Shown: positions 11,956-22,973, counted from the stretch's first letter. The stretch: 64,000 nucleotides of DNA from Ciceribacter sichuanensis (GCF_024055605.1 NZ_JAMXLX010000003.1:124001-188000), one strand, 5' to 3'. Notes: a model not told the origin generated them from the letters alone. A program made the numbers and translations.

Positions 11956-12602
11956 TTCGTCTTTCCTTCCGTGTTTTGCTCGACGCTATGACGCATGATC
12001 AGCGGCATCTGGGCGAGGGTGAAGAGAATGGTGATCGGCATGGTGCCCCAGACCTTGAAGTTCACCCAGACATCGTCGGAGAAGTTGCGCCAGACGGCTT
12101 CGTTGATGACGGCGAGGAACAGGAAGAAGACGCCCCAGCGCAGGGTGAGCTTCTTCCAGCCTTCCTCATCGAGCTGGAATGCGGCGTTGAACACATAACC
12201 GAGCAGCGACTTGCCGAAGAACAGGCCGCCAAGCAGCACCACGCCGAACAGCGTGTTGACGATGGTCGGTTTCATCTTGATGAAGGTCTCGTCCTGCAGC
12301 CAGATCGACAGCGAGCCGAAGACCATGACCACCACGCCCGAGACGAAGGGCATGACCGGCAGGTGCCTGAAGACGATCTTGGAAACGATCAGCGAGGTGA
12401 TCGTCGCGGCCATGAAGAGGGCGGTCGCGATCAACAGCGGTCCACCCACCAATGTGAGGGCCGGGAAGGTTTTCGCCAGCCATTCGCCGCGCAGGTTGCC
12501 GAAGAAGAAGACAAGCAGCGGGCCAAGTTCGAGCGCCATCTTGAGAAGCGGATGGTGACGCTCCTCGGTGGTTGGCTGGGTGTCGCTTTCGAAGTTGTTC
12601 AT
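11952..12602 (-). CDS. yciB: Inner-membrane septation protein YciB/IspZ
   Basis: Multi-pass inner-membrane protein of the YciB/IspZ (septation protein A) family, linked to cell division and envelope synthesis in other bacteria. 216 residues: a polar N-terminus, then five to six hydrophobic helices, with family motifs [13 protein letters not shown] and [20 protein letters not shown]. The start chosen is MNNFESDTQ; the 24 upstream in-frame codons overlap ftsY and are unlike the family. It lies 46 bases after ftsY and overlaps the DUF2585 gene. Confidence 0.92.
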   Translation of the reverse strand: MNNFESDTQPTTEERHHPLLKMALELGPLLVFFFGNLRGEWLAKTFPALTLVGGPLLIATALFMAATITSLIVSKIVFRHLPVMPFVSGVVVMVFGSLSIWLQDETFIKMKPTIVNTLFGVVLLGGLFFGKSLLGYVFNAAFQLDEEGWKKLTLRWGVFFLFLAVINEAVWRNFSDDVWVNFKVWGTMPITILFTLAQMPLIMRHSVEQNTEGKTK

Positions 12603-12648
12603 TGAGATGTCCGTTTGTAATCCCTGGGCTTCGGCCTGCAGTCGGTCG

Positions 12649-14010
12649 TCAGCGGGCGATGCCGGCAATGGCACTGGCGAAATCCTCGGCCTCGAAGGGC
12701 TCGAGATCGTCGACGCCTTCGCCGACCCCGATGAAGTAGACCGGCAGCTTGTGCTTCGCCGCGATGGCGACGAGGATGCCGCCGCGGGCGGTGCCGTCGA
12801 GCTTTGTCATGATGAGGCCGTTGACGCCCGCCACGTTGCGGAAGATCTCCACCTGGTTCATGGCGTTCTGGCCGGTGGTGGCGTCGAGCGTCTGGAGAAC
12901 GGTGTGCGGCGCTTCCGGATCGAGCTTGCCGAGAACGCGCACGATCTTTTCGAGCTCGGCCATCAGCTCGGCCTTGTTCTGCAGCCGGCCGGCGGTGTCG
13001 ATGATCAGCACGTCGCTCTTCTCGACCTTCGCCTTTTCGAAGGCGTCGTAGGCGAGGCCTGCGGCATCGGCACCGAGCTTGGTGCCGATGAAGGTTGAGC
13101 CGGTGCGGTCGGCCCAGATCTTCAGCTGTTCGATTGCGGCGGCGCGGAAGGTGTCGCCAGCGGCGAGCATGACCTTGAGGCCAGAGCCGGAAAGCTTGGC
13201 GGCGAGCTTGCCGATGGTGGTGGTCTTGCCGGTGCCGTTGACGCCGACCACGAGGACGACGTGCGGCTTGTGGTTGAGGTCCAGCGCCAGCGGCTTGGCC
13301 ACCGGCTTCAGCACCTTGGTGATTTCGGCCGCCATGATGCGGGCGACATCCTCGCCGCTCACATCCTTGCCGTAGCGTTCGGAGGACAGCGCACCGGTGA
13401 TGCGCATGGCAGTCTCGACGCCGAGGTCCGCCTGGATCAGCAGGTCTTCAAGTTCGTCGAGCGTATCCTCGTCCAGCTTACGCTTGGTGAAGAGGGCGGC
13501 GATCTGCCCGGTCAGCTGCGAGGAGGTGCGGAAGAGGCCCGCCTTCAGACGCTGGAACCAGGTGAGCTTTTCCTTCGGCGTTTCCGCTTCCGGCTCGGGC
13601 GTCGTTTCTACCGTGGCGAAGCCCCTGGGAAGCGCCACCGGCCCTTCCGGCTCCGGAGCGATGTCCGCCTGCGGTGCGATTTCCCCATGGGAAACGTCGG
13701 CAGGCTGTTCCGGCTGCGGGTGGAAGGCGGCTTCTGTCTCTTGCGGGATCTCGGCAACGTCAGGCGTTTCCTCGGCTGCGGAGACCTGCTCCTCCTCGAC
13801 CGTCTCGTCCGGCGCTGGGCCGCCGGCGGTTTCGATCACTTCGGGCAGCACCGGTTCGGCGGCGATGACGGCTTCTTCCGGCGTTGCGTCGGTTTCGGCC
13901 TTTTCGGCGGCTTCGATCAGGCTTGCGAAATCCTCGCCCTCCGGCGGTTTTTCGCTTGCCGGCTTCTCCTTGCCGAAGGTGAAGACTTTCTTGATGAAGC
14001 CGAGCGCCAT
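12649..14010 (-). CDS. ftsY: Signal recognition particle receptor FtsY
   Basis: SRP receptor GTPase that docks ribosome-nascent chains at the membrane by pairing with Ffh. 453 residues: a short basic N-terminus ([16 protein letters not shown]), a long acidic Glu/Ala/Pro-rich region to about residue 140, then the N and G domains. G1 [10 protein letters not shown] (about 253-262), the DTAGR motif and [10 protein letters not shown] are all visible. The start is at MALGFIKK; 34 upstream in-frame codons extend into the gap before mtaB and look non-coding. Its partner Ffh is encoded at about 20.6 kb. Confidence 0.96.
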   Translation of the reverse strand: MALGFIKKVFTFGKEKPASEKPPEGEDFASLIEAAEKAETDATPEEAVIAAEPVLPEVIETAGGPAPDETVEEEQVSAAEETPDVAEIPQETEAAFHPQPEQPADVSHGEIAPQADIAPEPEGPVALPRGFATVETTPEPEAETPKEKLTWFQRLKAGLFRTSSQLTGQIAALFTKRKLDEDTLDELEDLLIQADLGVETAMRITGALSSERYGKDVSGEDVARIMAAEITKVLKPVAKPLALDLNHKPHVVLVVGVNGTGKTTTIGKLAAKLSGSGLKVMLAAGDTFRAAAIEQLKIWADRTGSTFIGTKLGADAAGLAYDAFEKAKVEKSDVLIIDTAGRLQNKAELMAELEKIVRVLGKLDPEAPHTVLQTLDATTGQNAMNQVEIFRNVAGVNGLIMTKLDGTARGGILVAIAAKHKLPVYFIGVGEGVDDLEPFEAEDFASAIAGIAR

Positions 14011-14065
14011 GAAGCTTTCCGTTCTGTCTTTCCGTTCGATCAGCCCGTTTGACCGGTTTGCCCGA

Positions 14066-15370
14066 TCAGGCGGCCGAGGCTGAGGCCGGTTGAATGTCGA
14101 GGTGGCGGCCATTGTGGCCGGTGATCGTGACCGTCACAAGGTCGCGCGGCTGAAAGCCGGGCGTGGCAACGAGCGCGAAGTTTTCCGTATGGGCCATGCC
14201 GCTCATTTCCACAAGCACCGTCTGTCGTGTGCCGACCATTGCGGCGAGGTGGCGGGCCTGAAGCTTCTCCGCCGTTTCGCGCAGCCGGGCGGCGCGCTCC
14301 TTGACGAGACGGCGGTCGAGCTGCGGCATGCGGGCGGCGGGCGTGCCCGGACGCGGGCTGTAGGGAAAGACGTGAAGCTGGGAAATCCCGATCTCTTCCG
14401 CGAGACGGGCGGAATTTGCAGCCATTTCCTCGGTTTCGGTCGGGAAGCCTGCGATCATATCGGCTCCGAAACTCATGCCGGGGCGTAATTGTTTCACGTG
14501 CGACACGAATTTCAGCGCGTCGGCGCGGCTGTGACGCCGTTTCATCCGCTTGAGGATCAGGTCGTCGCCATGCTGCAGCGAGAGGTGCAGGTGCGGCATG
14601 AAGCGCGGCTCCTCGGCGATCAGGTCGAGGAGGTGCCGGTCGACCTCGATGCTGTCGATGGAGGAGAGCCTGAGTCTGAGGATTTCCGGCACCTGCTTCA
14701 GAAGCGTTTTGGCGAGCAGGCCGAGCGTCGGTTCTCCCGGCAGATCGGCGCCGTAGGAGGTGGCGTCGACGCCGGTGAGCACCACTTCGCGATACCCGTT
14801 CTCCGCAAGCTTGCGGGCCTGTTCGACCACCGCGCCCATGGGCACGGACCGCGAATTGCCGCGGCCGAAAGGGATGATGCAGAAGGTGCAGCGATGGTCG
14901 CAGCCGTTCTGCACCTGAATGAAGCCTCGGACATGACCGTCGAGATGGCCGACCATCTGCGGGGCGGTCTCGGTCACGCTCATGATGTCATTGACGCGAA
15001 CCTTCTCCTCGGCGGAAATGCCGAAGTCGGGCAGCGACCGGTAGCTTTCGGAGCGCAGCTTCTCCTCGTTGCCGAGCACGGCGTCCACTTCCGGCATGGC
15101 GGCAAAGCCCGCCGCATCGGTCTGGGCGGCGCAGCCGGTGACGATGATGCGGATTTCCGGATTTTCGCGCCGTGCCTTGCGGATCGCCTGACGGGCCTGA
15201 CGCACCGCCTCGCCGGTGACAGCGCAGGTATTGAACAGGATTGCGCCGTTCAGCCCCGCCTTGGCGGCCTCCGCCTTCATCACCTCGGATTCATAGGTGT
15301 TGAGCCGACAGCCGAAGGTGACGACGTCGATGCCGCCCTGTCCGCCCGCGCTCGAAGCGTCGCGGCTCAC
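14066..15370 (-). CDS. mtaB: tRNA t6A37 methylthiotransferase MtaB
   Basis: Radical-SAM enzyme that converts t6A to ms2t6A at position 37 of tRNAs reading ANN codons. 434 residues: an N-terminal UPF0004 domain beginning [13 protein letters not shown], the radical-SAM triad C157-x3-C161-x2-C164 in [15 protein letters not shown], and a C-terminal TRAM-like domain. The frame is open far upstream across dapF, but that part is an antigenic shadow of dapF. GTG at 15370 overlaps the dapF stop as GTGA and is the natural start. It lies in the dapF-mtaB-ftsY operon. Confidence 0.93.
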   Translation of the reverse strand: MSRDASSAGGQGGIDVVTFGCRLNTYESEVMKAEAAKAGLNGAILFNTCAVTGEAVRQARQAIRKARRENPEIRIIVTGCAAQTDAAGFAAMPEVDAVLGNEEKLRSESYRSLPDFGISAEEKVRVNDIMSVTETAPQMVGHLDGHVRGFIQVQNGCDHRCTFCIIPFGRGNSRSVPMGAVVEQARKLAENGYREVVLTGVDATSYGADLPGEPTLGLLAKTLLKQVPEILRLRLSSIDSIEVDRHLLDLIAEEPRFMPHLHLSLQHGDDLILKRMKRRHSRADALKFVSHVKQLRPGMSFGADMIAGFPTETEEMAANSARLAEEIGISQLHVFPYSPRPGTPAARMPQLDRRLVKERAARLRETAEKLQARHLAAMVGTRQTVLVEMSGMAHTENFALVATPGFQPRDLVTVTITGHNGRHLDIQPASASAA

Positions 15371-16272
15371 CTTGCCGAGGCCCCGGCTTCCACATCGCGT
15401 TCGAAGGAGCCGGTCACGGGATCGAGATGGCCGGACCATTCCCATTCGGCGGGGCCCGTCATGACGACGTGATCGTCGCGCTCGCGCCACTCGATGACGA
15501 GCGGCTGGCGGCTGGGGCTTGAAGCGACGTCGATCGTCACCTTGCGGCCGGTTCGTCCGGTGCGCGCGGCCGAGACACCGGCGGCGCAGGCGGCGGAACC
15601 GCAGGCGAGCGTCAGGCCCGCTCCGCGCTCCCAGGTGCGGGTGCGCAGGCGATCCTTGCCGGTGACCTGGGCGAGCGTGATGTTTGCCTTTTCGGGGAAC
15701 ATCGGATGGTTTTCGAGCAGCGGTCCGAAGCGGGCGAGATCGAAGGACATGGGATCGCGGTCGACCCAGAAGATCGCGTGCGGATTGCCCATGGAGGCGA
15801 CGGAGGGCGAATGCAGGACGGGATCGTCGATCGGGCCGATCTGCAGTTCGATGCGGCTGGTGTCGTGGAATTCTTCCGCCAGCGGAATGCGGTTCCATTC
15901 GAACACCGGCCTGCCCATGTCGACGGAGATCATTCCGTCCTCATGTTCCACGGCGTTGAGGATGCCGGCGACGGTCTGGAAGGTGAAGGCCTTGCGGCCG
16001 GTTTCGGCTGAAAGCGCCTGCACGACGCAGCGTGTGCCGTTGCCACAGGCCTGCGCCTTGGAACCGTCGCAGTTGATGATGTCGATATAGGCGTCGGTGC
16101 CGTCGATCTTCGGATCGTGGATCGCCATGATCTGGTCGAAGCTGGTTTCCGCCTCGCCGGCAAGGGCGACGGCCGCTTCCGGTGTTACCCGGTCGCCACG
16201 GCCGCGCATATCGACGACGAGGATCTTGTTGCCAAGCCCGTTCATCTTCGCGAATTCGACCGTTGCTGCCAT
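15367..16272 (-). CDS. dapF: Diaminopimelate epimerase DapF
   Basis: Converts LL- to meso-diaminopimelate for lysine and peptidoglycan synthesis, using a two-cysteine acid-base mechanism. 301 residues. Both catalytic cysteine motifs are visible: ACGNGTRC around residue 80 and [11 protein letters not shown] around 225; the N-terminus [15 protein letters not shown] is typical. The start is [10 protein letters not shown] at 16272; seven more codons are open upstream. First gene of the operon that continues to mtaB, ftsY, yciB and DUF2585. Its upstream region is an intergenic repeat, so the promoter is unclear. Confidence 0.96.
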   Translation of the reverse strand: MAATVEFAKMNGLGNKILVVDMRGRGDRVTPEAAVALAGEAETSFDQIMAIHDPKIDGTDAYIDIINCDGSKAQACGNGTRCVVQALSAETGRKAFTFQTVAGILNAVEHEDGMISVDMGRPVFEWNRIPLAEEFHDTSRIELQIGPIDDPVLHSPSVASMGNPHAIFWVDRDPMSFDLARFGPLLENHPMFPEKANITLAQVTGKDRLRTRTWERGAGLTLACGSAACAAGVSAARTGRTGRKVTIDVASSPSRQPLVIEWRERDDHVVMTGPAEWEWSGHLDPVTGSFERDVEAGASAR

Positions 16273-16303
16273 GGTATCTTTCCTGAAAGTCATTCCTTGC
16301 GCT

Positions 16304-16403
16304 AGAGCGCTGTTCGATCTGATTGAATCAGATCGGCACTCTAAGCCCTTTTTGTTTGAAGCATAATCTTATCGATCCTCGTTTCACTCCGGTCGGATTA
16401 TGC
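16304..16403. repeat. Rhizobial intergenic palindromic repeat, divergent copy
   Basis: Begins AGAGCGCTGTTCGATCTGAT, contains the inverted repeat CGATCTGAT-TGA-ATCAGATCG (about 16315-16335), a T-rich linker, and a second inverted repeat GCATAATC (16361-16368) with GATTATGC (16396-16403). It has the same two-part design as the copies at 5176 and 46949 but a different distal palindrome. It sits 32 bases upstream of the dapF start. Confidence 0.6.
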
Positions 16404-16993
16404 TCCATTGCCGTCTATATGGCGGAAAAGGGCGGAAATTACCAGTGCACCTCCCGTTACACGAGCGAATGCGCCGCGCGGACCTTCCGGTCGCGTGGTT
16501 CGGGTCATTTCGGTTCCCCTTTTCGGCCTTTCAGCCAAGGGATCGGTCGGGGCGCTGGAAGCTGCCTCGTAAAGTAAAAATATGTGACACCTTCCGGCGC
16601 CCCGTTCGGTGTGTTTTTCCGAACGAACTCGGTCTCTCTGCGCGGATGACGGCACCTTTCCAGGGTTGCGCTCGCGAACATTCTCGTTCGTGACGCCACG
16701 AAAGGCCGTGTTGGCGGCCAGTCGCCGGTCCAGTCATGTGTGCCCTGCAGGCACGCCCCGCCCTGTTTCAGGCGAGAGGGAGACCATTCTCATCCAGCCC
16801 CCGGAGCCTGTTCCGCGTTTCGAACAGACAGCCGGATCACCGGTCCCGCCTCGCCGGCAACGCAAGCCGGTGTAACCGCGACGGGACGGGGCCATTCTAG
16901 GCCAGGCACGGAGCGCGGGGATTTTGTGGGAAAACGGGGAAGAAAGGGGGGCACCGCGAAACGAGGGGAAGCCTGCCCCTCATCCCCCTGCCG
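16404..16993. other. Gene-free, hairpin-rich intergenic stretch
   Basis: No credible gene on either strand; the open frames here are short and unlike any family I know. Several strong stems are present: 16549-16561 with 16591-16603 (13 pairs, one G-T, 29-base loop), directly followed by CGTTCGG/CCGAACG at 16603-16609 and 16619-16625; GGCCG/CGGCC near 16708-16723; and CGCC/GGCG around 16757-16772. The wobble in the first stem favours RNA on the plus strand. It could be an uncharacterised small RNA or the remains of intergenic repeats. Confidence 0.4.
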
Positions 16994-17027
16994 GGACCTT
17001 CTCCCCGCAAGCGGGGAGAAGGGGTCC
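16994..17027. repeat. GC-rich palindrome (TTCTCCCCGC type)
   Basis: CCTTCTCCCCGC (16997-17008), AA, GCGGGGAGAAGG (17011-17022), flanked by GGACC/GGTCC. Palindromes of this composition are common intergenic repeats in Hyphomicrobiales. See also 17075-17102. Confidence 0.6.
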
Positions 17028-17074
17028 GGGGCACGGCGCAGAACAAGACGCGGGACGAGCCGCAACGCTACCGT

Positions 17075-17102
17075 CCCCTCTCCCCGCCTGCGGGGAGAGG
17101 GG
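17075..17102. repeat. GC-rich palindrome next to the thiC stop
   Basis: CCCCTCTCCCCGC (17075-17087) and GCGGGGAGAGGGG (17090-17102), 13-base perfect arms, 27 bases past the thiC stop. It could limit readthrough or protect the thiC 3' end. No T run follows on the minus strand, so it is not a standard intrinsic terminator. Confidence 0.6.
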
Positions 17103-17129
17103 CAAAGTCGGGCGAAGCGGGCGAACGGT

Positions 17130-18983
<1,854 letters not shown>

Positions 18984-19101
18984 TCAGCCGGAATGATGGA
19001 ATGCGCCTTGCGGATCCTGTTTCGGATCCCAGGTTTGCCCTAGCCATTCCGGAGGAACCCAAGGGTCCCGTGTTCGGAATCGATCTGGCAGCGCTCGCAC
19101 C

Positions 19102-19209
19102 GTCCCTACGCCAGTATGAACTGGATCAGGTTCAACGGGTCACCGCGCTGCCATCGGTCATACCGGATGGCCCAGCGGAATCTCAGCCCCTTGTCGGGAC
19201 ACCCCTGGT
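19102..19209 (-). ncRNA. TPP riboswitch (THI box) upstream of thiC
   Basis: On the minus strand the leader contains GGGGTGTCCC, the invariant GGGGCTGAGAT, ACCC-x-TGAACCTGATCCAGTTCATACTGG (split around 19114-19140) and CGTAGGGA at 19103-19110, in the correct order for the thiamin pyrophosphate aptamer. About 160 bases separate it from the thiC start, enough for an expression platform. The thiC Shine-Dalgarno GGAG lies in the self-complementary GGAGCTCC, so control at translation initiation is plausible. Confidence 0.95.
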
Positions 19210-19219
19210 GAATTCGGTG

Positions 19220-19248
19220 ATTTTCGAAAATTCCGGCGCGCCTGTCAA
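19220..19248 (-). promoter_or_regulatory. Promoter for the thiC transcript
   Basis: On the minus strand TTGACA (19243-19248), a 17-base spacer and GAAAAT (19220-19225), placed so that transcription would begin just ahead of the riboswitch. Confidence 0.7.
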
Positions 19249-19266
19249 TGGCTGGAAGAGATGGGT

Positions 19267-20274
19267 TCACGCCACGGTCGGCACGTCGAAGGCCTCGCCG
19301 GCGCGCAAGGGGCGGAAGCGTTGCGGCTCCACGCCCTCAGCGGCAAGGGCTTGCGACAGGTGTTCCACCGGCGCTTCGATGGCCTCATCGGTGAGCTGGA
19401 AGGTGCCGAAATGGTGGCCGACGGCGTAAGCCGCGTTGCAGAGCCGCATGCCGGCGACGGCTTCCTCCGGGTTCTGGTGCTGCCCCTTCATGAACCAGCG
19501 CGGCTCGTAGGCGCCGATGGGCAGCACGGCGAGGCGGAAGGCGCCGTGTTTTGCTGCGGCAGCCTTGTAGTTGATGCCGTCGTGAAAGCCGGTGTCGCCG
19601 ATGTGGTAGACCTTGCCGGCCGGTGTCGAGATGATGAAGGCTGCCCAGAGCGCCATGCGGCGATCGTTGATGCCGCGCGCCGACCAGTGATGGCAGGGTT
19701 CCGCATCGATGGAAACGCCGTCGGAAAGCGCGATGCGGTCGCCCCAGTCCATGACCGAAATCAGGGCCTCGGGCATCGCCTTGCGGATCAGCGGGTCGTT
19801 GCCGAGCGGGGTGACGACCTGCGGCGCATGACGCTTGCCGAGGCGGGAAAGCGTTTGAAGATCGAGATGGTCGTAGTGATTGTGGGTGACGATCACGAGG
19901 TCTATCGGCGGCAGAGCTTCGAAGGGGATGCCCGGTTCGATGACGCGTTTCGGCCCGGCGAAGGAAAAGGGGCTGGCGCGTTCGGACCAGACGGGGTCGG
20001 TGAGGATGTTGAGGCCGGCGACCTGGATCAGCAGGCTGGCATGGCCGATCATGGTGACGCGCAGGCCGTCACCGCCGATGCGTTCGGCAGGCGCTGCCGG
20101 CTGCGACGGGCGTTCGACCCGCTTCGGCCAGCGGGCGCGCTCGCCGTTGGTTCGCCATTTCCAGAGATCGCGGAGATTGCCGGGTTCCACGCCTTCCGGA
20201 TTGAAGAAGCGGATGCCGTCGAAATGATCGGTGACGGGGCCTGAATAATAGGGGTTGGCCGGTTTTCTCGCCAT
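19267..20274 (-). CDS. MBL-fold metal-dependent hydrolase (NAPE-PLD/UlaG-like)
   Basis: Cytoplasmic metallo-beta-lactamase-fold hydrolase of 335 residues. The metal motif HNHYDHLD (about 130-137) is intact, with later ligands in HHWSARG and HIGDTGFHDG. The layout, with a proline-rich N-terminal part and LNILTDPVWSERASP before the motif, matches bacterial relatives of N-acyl-phosphatidylethanolamine phospholipase D. The substrate is unknown. The start used is MARKPANPYYSG with GGCAAGG upstream; a 530-codon upstream extension is an antisense shadow of ffh. It lies just upstream of the thiC promoter on the same strand but is probably a separate unit. Confidence 0.88.
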   Translation of the reverse strand: MARKPANPYYSGPVTDHFDGIRFFNPEGVEPGNLRDLWKWRTNGERARWPKRVERPSQPAAPAERIGGDGLRVTMIGHASLLIQVAGLNILTDPVWSERASPFSFAGPKRVIEPGIPFEALPPIDLVIVTHNHYDHLDLQTLSRLGKRHAPQVVTPLGNDPLIRKAMPEALISVMDWGDRIALSDGVSIDAEPCHHWSARGINDRRMALWAAFIISTPAGKVYHIGDTGFHDGINYKAAAAKHGAFRLAVLPIGAYEPRWFMKGQHQNPEEAVAGMRLCNAAYAVGHHFGTFQLTDEAIEAPVEHLSQALAAEGVEPQRFRPLRAGEAFDVPTVA

Positions 20275-20379
20275 GGTGCCTTGCCGTTGTCGATGAGGAC
20301 ATGCATCTGGGAACGGGGCGGCCGGTTTGGAAGAGGCATTGCGTGAATTGCGTGCTTTTGGGCCTGTTTTCCGGCAAGC

Positions 20380-20409
20380 CTTGACTTTCCCGGGCTTTTC
20401 CTGTTTATC
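20380..20409 (+). promoter_or_regulatory. Candidate promoter upstream of ffh / small RNA
   Basis: CTTGAC at 20380-20385, 18 bases, then TTTATC at 20404-20409. The -35 element matches the rhizobial sigma-70 form CTTGAC; the -10 is weaker. Confidence 0.5.
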
Positions 20410-20411
20410 GC

Positions 20412-20525
20412 GGCGAAATCTGCGACGAGACAAGAACTCCGAGCCGCCGACCGGGACCCTGACAGGTATAAAGAGATCCCGGAGGTCAACACCCGACAGC
20501 GCGATGCGCCCTCGGGTGCTTTTTG
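20412..20525 (+). ncRNA. Candidate small RNA or attenuated ffh leader
   Basis: Between a plausible promoter and a clear intrinsic terminator (20490-20525) lies about 110 bases with no ORF. It has one internal stem (GACCGGGA with TCCCGG-AG-GTC, 20449-20487) plus the terminator hairpin. It lies 80 bases upstream of ffh. It lacks the GGAAG tetraloop motif of 4.5S SRP RNA, so it is not ffs. It may be a free-standing sRNA or a leader whose terminator regulates ffh. Confidence 0.45.
20490..20525 (+). terminator. Intrinsic terminator upstream of ffh
   Basis: CACCCGA (20490-20496) pairs with TCGGGTG (20512-20518), followed by CTTTTT. No protein gene ends here on the plus strand, so it must end a short RNA or attenuate ffh. 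Confidence 0.75.
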
Positions 20526-20604
20526 GCTTTGCGTCTTGTTTTCGGCGGGAAAAAGACCAACGTTCCGGGGCAAGCGACGAAACCGGAACGATAAGGAAGA
20601 GCCG

Positions 20605-22176
20605 ATGTTTGAAAACCTCCAGGACCGCCTTGGATCCATTCTGAATGGACTGACCGGCCGTGGCGCATTGTCCGAGGCGGATGTTTCCGCCGCGCTGCGC
20701 GAGGTGCGTCGTGCGCTTCTGGAAGCCGACGTGGCGCTGGAAGTGGTGCGTTCCTTCACCGACAAGGTGCGGGAAAAGGCAGTCGGCGCCGCGGTCCTGA
20801 AATCGATCAAGCCCGGCCAGATGGTCGTCAAGATCGTCCATGACGAACTCGTCGAGATGCTGGGCTCCGAGGGCGTCGGCATCGACCTCAATGCGGCGGC
20901 TCCGGTCGTCATCATGATGGTCGGCCTGCAGGGCTCGGGCAAGACCACCACCACCGGCAAGATCGCCAAGCGGCTGACCGAGCGCGAGAAGAAGAAGGTG
21001 CTGATGGCGTCGCTCGATACGCGACGCCCGGCCGCCCAGGAACAGCTTCGCCAGCTTGGCGCACAGACCGGCATCGACACGCTTCCGGTGATTGCCGGCC
21101 AGTCGCCGACCGACATCGCATCGCGCGCCGTGCAGGCGGCGAAGCTCGGCGGCCACGACATCGTCATCCTCGACACCGCCGGCCGTACCCATATCGACGA
21201 GCCGCTGATGGTCGAAATGGCCGAGATCAAGGCTAGGTCGAAGCCGCATGAAATCCTGCTCGTCGCCGACAGCCTGACCGGTCAGGACGCCGTCAATCTC
21301 GCCCGCAATTTCGACGAGCGCGTCGGTATTACCGGTCTCGTCTTGACCCGCATGGACGGCGATGGCCGCGGCGGCGCCGCCCTTTCGATGCGCGCGGTCA
21401 CCGGCAAGCCGATCAAGCTGATCGGCGTCGGCGAAAAGATGACGGAACTTGAGGAGTTCCATCCCCGGCGTATCGCCGACCGCATCCTCGGCATGGGCGA
21501 CATCGTTTCGCTGGTCGAAAAGGCGGCCGAGACGATCGACGCCGAGAAGGCGGCCGCCATGGCCGCCAAGATGGCCAAGGGCAAGTTCGACCTCGACGAC
21601 CTGTCCGAACAACTCAAGCAGATGAAGAAGATGGGCGGCATGGGTGGCATCATGGGCCTGATGCCCGGCATGTCCGGCATGAAGGACAAGATGGCGTCCG
21701 CTGGTCTGAACGACAAGCTGTTCGACCGCCAGATCGCCATCATTTCCTCGATGACCCGGGCCGAGCGCGCCAATCCCGACATTCTCAAGCATTCCCGCAA
21801 GAAGCGCATCGCGGCAGGCTCCGGCACGGACGCCGCCGAGATCAACAAGCTTTTGAAAATGCACCGCCAGATGGCCGACATGATGAAGATGATGGGCGGC
21901 AAGGGCAAAGGCGGGATGATGAAGCAGATGATGGGCGGCCTTGCCTCCAAGATGGGGCTCGGTGGCGGTATGGGCGGCATGCCCGACCTCTCCAGCATGG
22001 ACCCGAAGCAGCTCGAAGCGCTGGCCAAGCAGGCGGAAGCCGCCGGCCTCAAGCCGCCGCCGGGTCTCGGTGGCATGGGCGGTCTTCCGGGTCTCGGTGG
22101 CGGAGGGCTTCCGGGTATGGGCGGAGCGAAGCTTCCCGGTCTCGGCGGTCTGCCGGGCCTGCCGAAGAAGAAGTGA
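20605..22176 (+). CDS. ffh: Signal recognition particle protein Ffh
   Basis: GTPase and RNA-binding subunit of the signal recognition particle, partner of FtsY. 523 residues: N domain, G domain with G1 GLQGSGKTTT (about 106-115), DTAGR and TRMDGDGRGG, then a methionine-rich M domain (from about 320) that binds 4.5S RNA and signal sequences. The tail is an unusual low-complexity Gly/Leu/Pro/Met run ending in PKKK, a tail type common in alphaproteobacterial Ffh. Start at 20605 has AAGGAAGAG upstream; 23 open codons before it are not family-like. First gene of the ffh-chorismate mutase-rpsP group. Confidence 0.97.
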   Translation: MFENLQDRLGSILNGLTGRGALSEADVSAALREVRRALLEADVALEVVRSFTDKVREKAVGAAVLKSIKPGQMVVKIVHDELVEMLGSEGVGIDLNAAAPVVIMMVGLQGSGKTTTTGKIAKRLTEREKKKVLMASLDTRRPAAQEQLRQLGAQTGIDTLPVIAGQSPTDIASRAVQAAKLGGHDIVILDTAGRTHIDEPLMVEMAEIKARSKPHEILLVADSLTGQDAVNLARNFDERVGITGLVLTRMDGDGRGGAALSMRAVTGKPIKLIGVGEKMTELEEFHPRRIADRILGMGDIVSLVEKAAETIDAEKAAAMAAKMAKGKFDLDDLSEQLKQMKKMGGMGGIMGLMPGMSGMKDKMASAGLNDKLFDRQIAIISSMTRAERANPDILKHSRKKRIAAGSGTDAAEINKLLKMHRQMADMMKMMGGKGKGGMMKQMMGGLASKMGLGGGMGGMPDLSSMDPKQLEALAKQAEAAGLKPPPGLGGMGGLPGLGGGGLPGMGGAKLPGLGGLPGLPKKK

Positions 22177-22187
22177 GGGAAGAAAAG

Positions 22188-22508
22188 ATGGTCGATCAAG
22201 CCGTCAAGGAACAGCTTTCCAGCTATCGCCAGTCGATCGACAACATCGACGCCGCGCTGGTGCACATTCTGGCCGAACGCTTCCGCTGCACCAAGGCAGT
22301 GGGCATGCTGAAGGCCAAGTACGATCTGCCGCCGGCCGACCCGGCGCGCGAGGAATACCAGATCGCTCGCCTGCGCCGGCTGGCACAGGACGCGCATCTG
22401 GATCCGGATTTCGCCGAGAAGTTCCTGAACTTCATCATCACGGAAGTCATCCGGCATCATGAAGCCATTGCCGCCGAACATGGCGGTGCAACCGAAAAGA
22501 CCGCCTGA
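22188..22508 (+). CDS. Monofunctional chorismate mutase (AroQ type)
   Basis: All-helical AroQ-class chorismate mutase of 106 residues, converting chorismate to prephenate for phenylalanine and tyrosine synthesis. The pattern LSSYRQSIDNIDAALVHILAERF..TKAVGMLKAKY gives the expected Arg, Asp and Lys active-site residues of helix 1 and its continuation, and there is a later RLRRLAQDA segment. There is no signal peptide. It starts 12 bases after ffh with GGGAAGAA as ribosome binding site, and rpsP follows, the usual order in Rhizobiaceae. Confidence 0.92.
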   Translation: MVDQAVKEQLSSYRQSIDNIDAALVHILAERFRCTKAVGMLKAKYDLPPADPAREEYQIARLRRLAQDAHLDPDFAEKFLNFIITEVIRHHEAIAAEHGGATEKTA

Positions 22509-22571
22509 CGGCGGCCTCAACAACAACCGGACCGCCGGAAGGCGGCCCAAAGAAAACTCAAGGAGTACATC

Positions 22572-22946
22572 ATGTCCCTCAAGATTCGTCTCGCCCGCGG
22601 CGGTTCCAAGAAGCGCCCCTACTACCAGATCGTCGTCGCCGACGCCCGTTCGCCGCGCGACGGCCGCTTCCTAGAGAAGGTCGGTTCGTGGAACCCGATG
22701 CTCGGCAAGGACAATGAAAAGCGCATCGAACTGAACGTCGACCGCATCAAGGAATGGCTTGCCAAGGGCGCACAGCCGACCGACCGCGTCCTGCGCTTCC
22801 TCGCTGAAGCCGGCGTTGCCGCCCGCGACGCCCGCAACAACCCGGAAAAGGCAAAGCCGGGCAAGAAGGCTATGGAGCGTGTCAAGGAAAAGGAAGCAAA
22901 GGCTGCTGAGCTCGCTGCTGCCGCCGCCGAAGCTGCTGCTGAATAA
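22572..22946 (+). CDS. rpsP: 30S ribosomal protein S16
   Basis: Small-subunit ribosomal protein of 124 residues. The conserved S16 core ([21 protein letters not shown], split at residues 2-22, then [15 protein letters not shown]) occupies the first 80 or so residues. The remainder is a Lys/Glu/Ala-rich tail longer than in E. coli S16, as usual in this order. AAGGAG precedes the start. Upstream a CCGCC-GGAA-GGCGG hairpin lies at about 22533-22547. A strong terminator follows. Confidence 0.97.
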   Translation: MSLKIRLARGGSKKRPYYQIVVADARSPRDGRFLEKVGSWNPMLGKDNEKRIELNVDRIKEWLAKGAQPTDRVLRFLAEAGVAARDARNNPEKAKPGKKAMERVKEKEAKAAELAAAAAEAAAE

Positions 22947-22973
22947 TTTTTGCACCGGATTTGTCCGGTTTGA

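Noticed and set aside
15371..15898. 176-codon N-terminal extension of MtaB
   Set aside because: It overlaps dapF in another frame. GTG at 15370 in a GTGA overlap gives the usual MtaB N-terminus.
16500..16740. tmRNA, 6S RNA or RNase P RNA in the dapF-thiC gap
   Set aside because: No tag-peptide ORF ending in Ala-Ala, no tRNA-like end, no long 6S-like bulged hairpin and no RNase P core motifs were seen on either strand.
20412..20525. 4.5S/SRP RNA (ffs) next to ffh
   Set aside because: The position was tempting, but the conserved GGAAG tetraloop and the asymmetric-loop motif AGCAGCC are missing.
20275..21864. 530-codon N-terminal extension of the MBL hydrolase
   Set aside because: The extension lies antisense to ffh. 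The family start MARKPANP with a ribosome site gives a normal-length protein.
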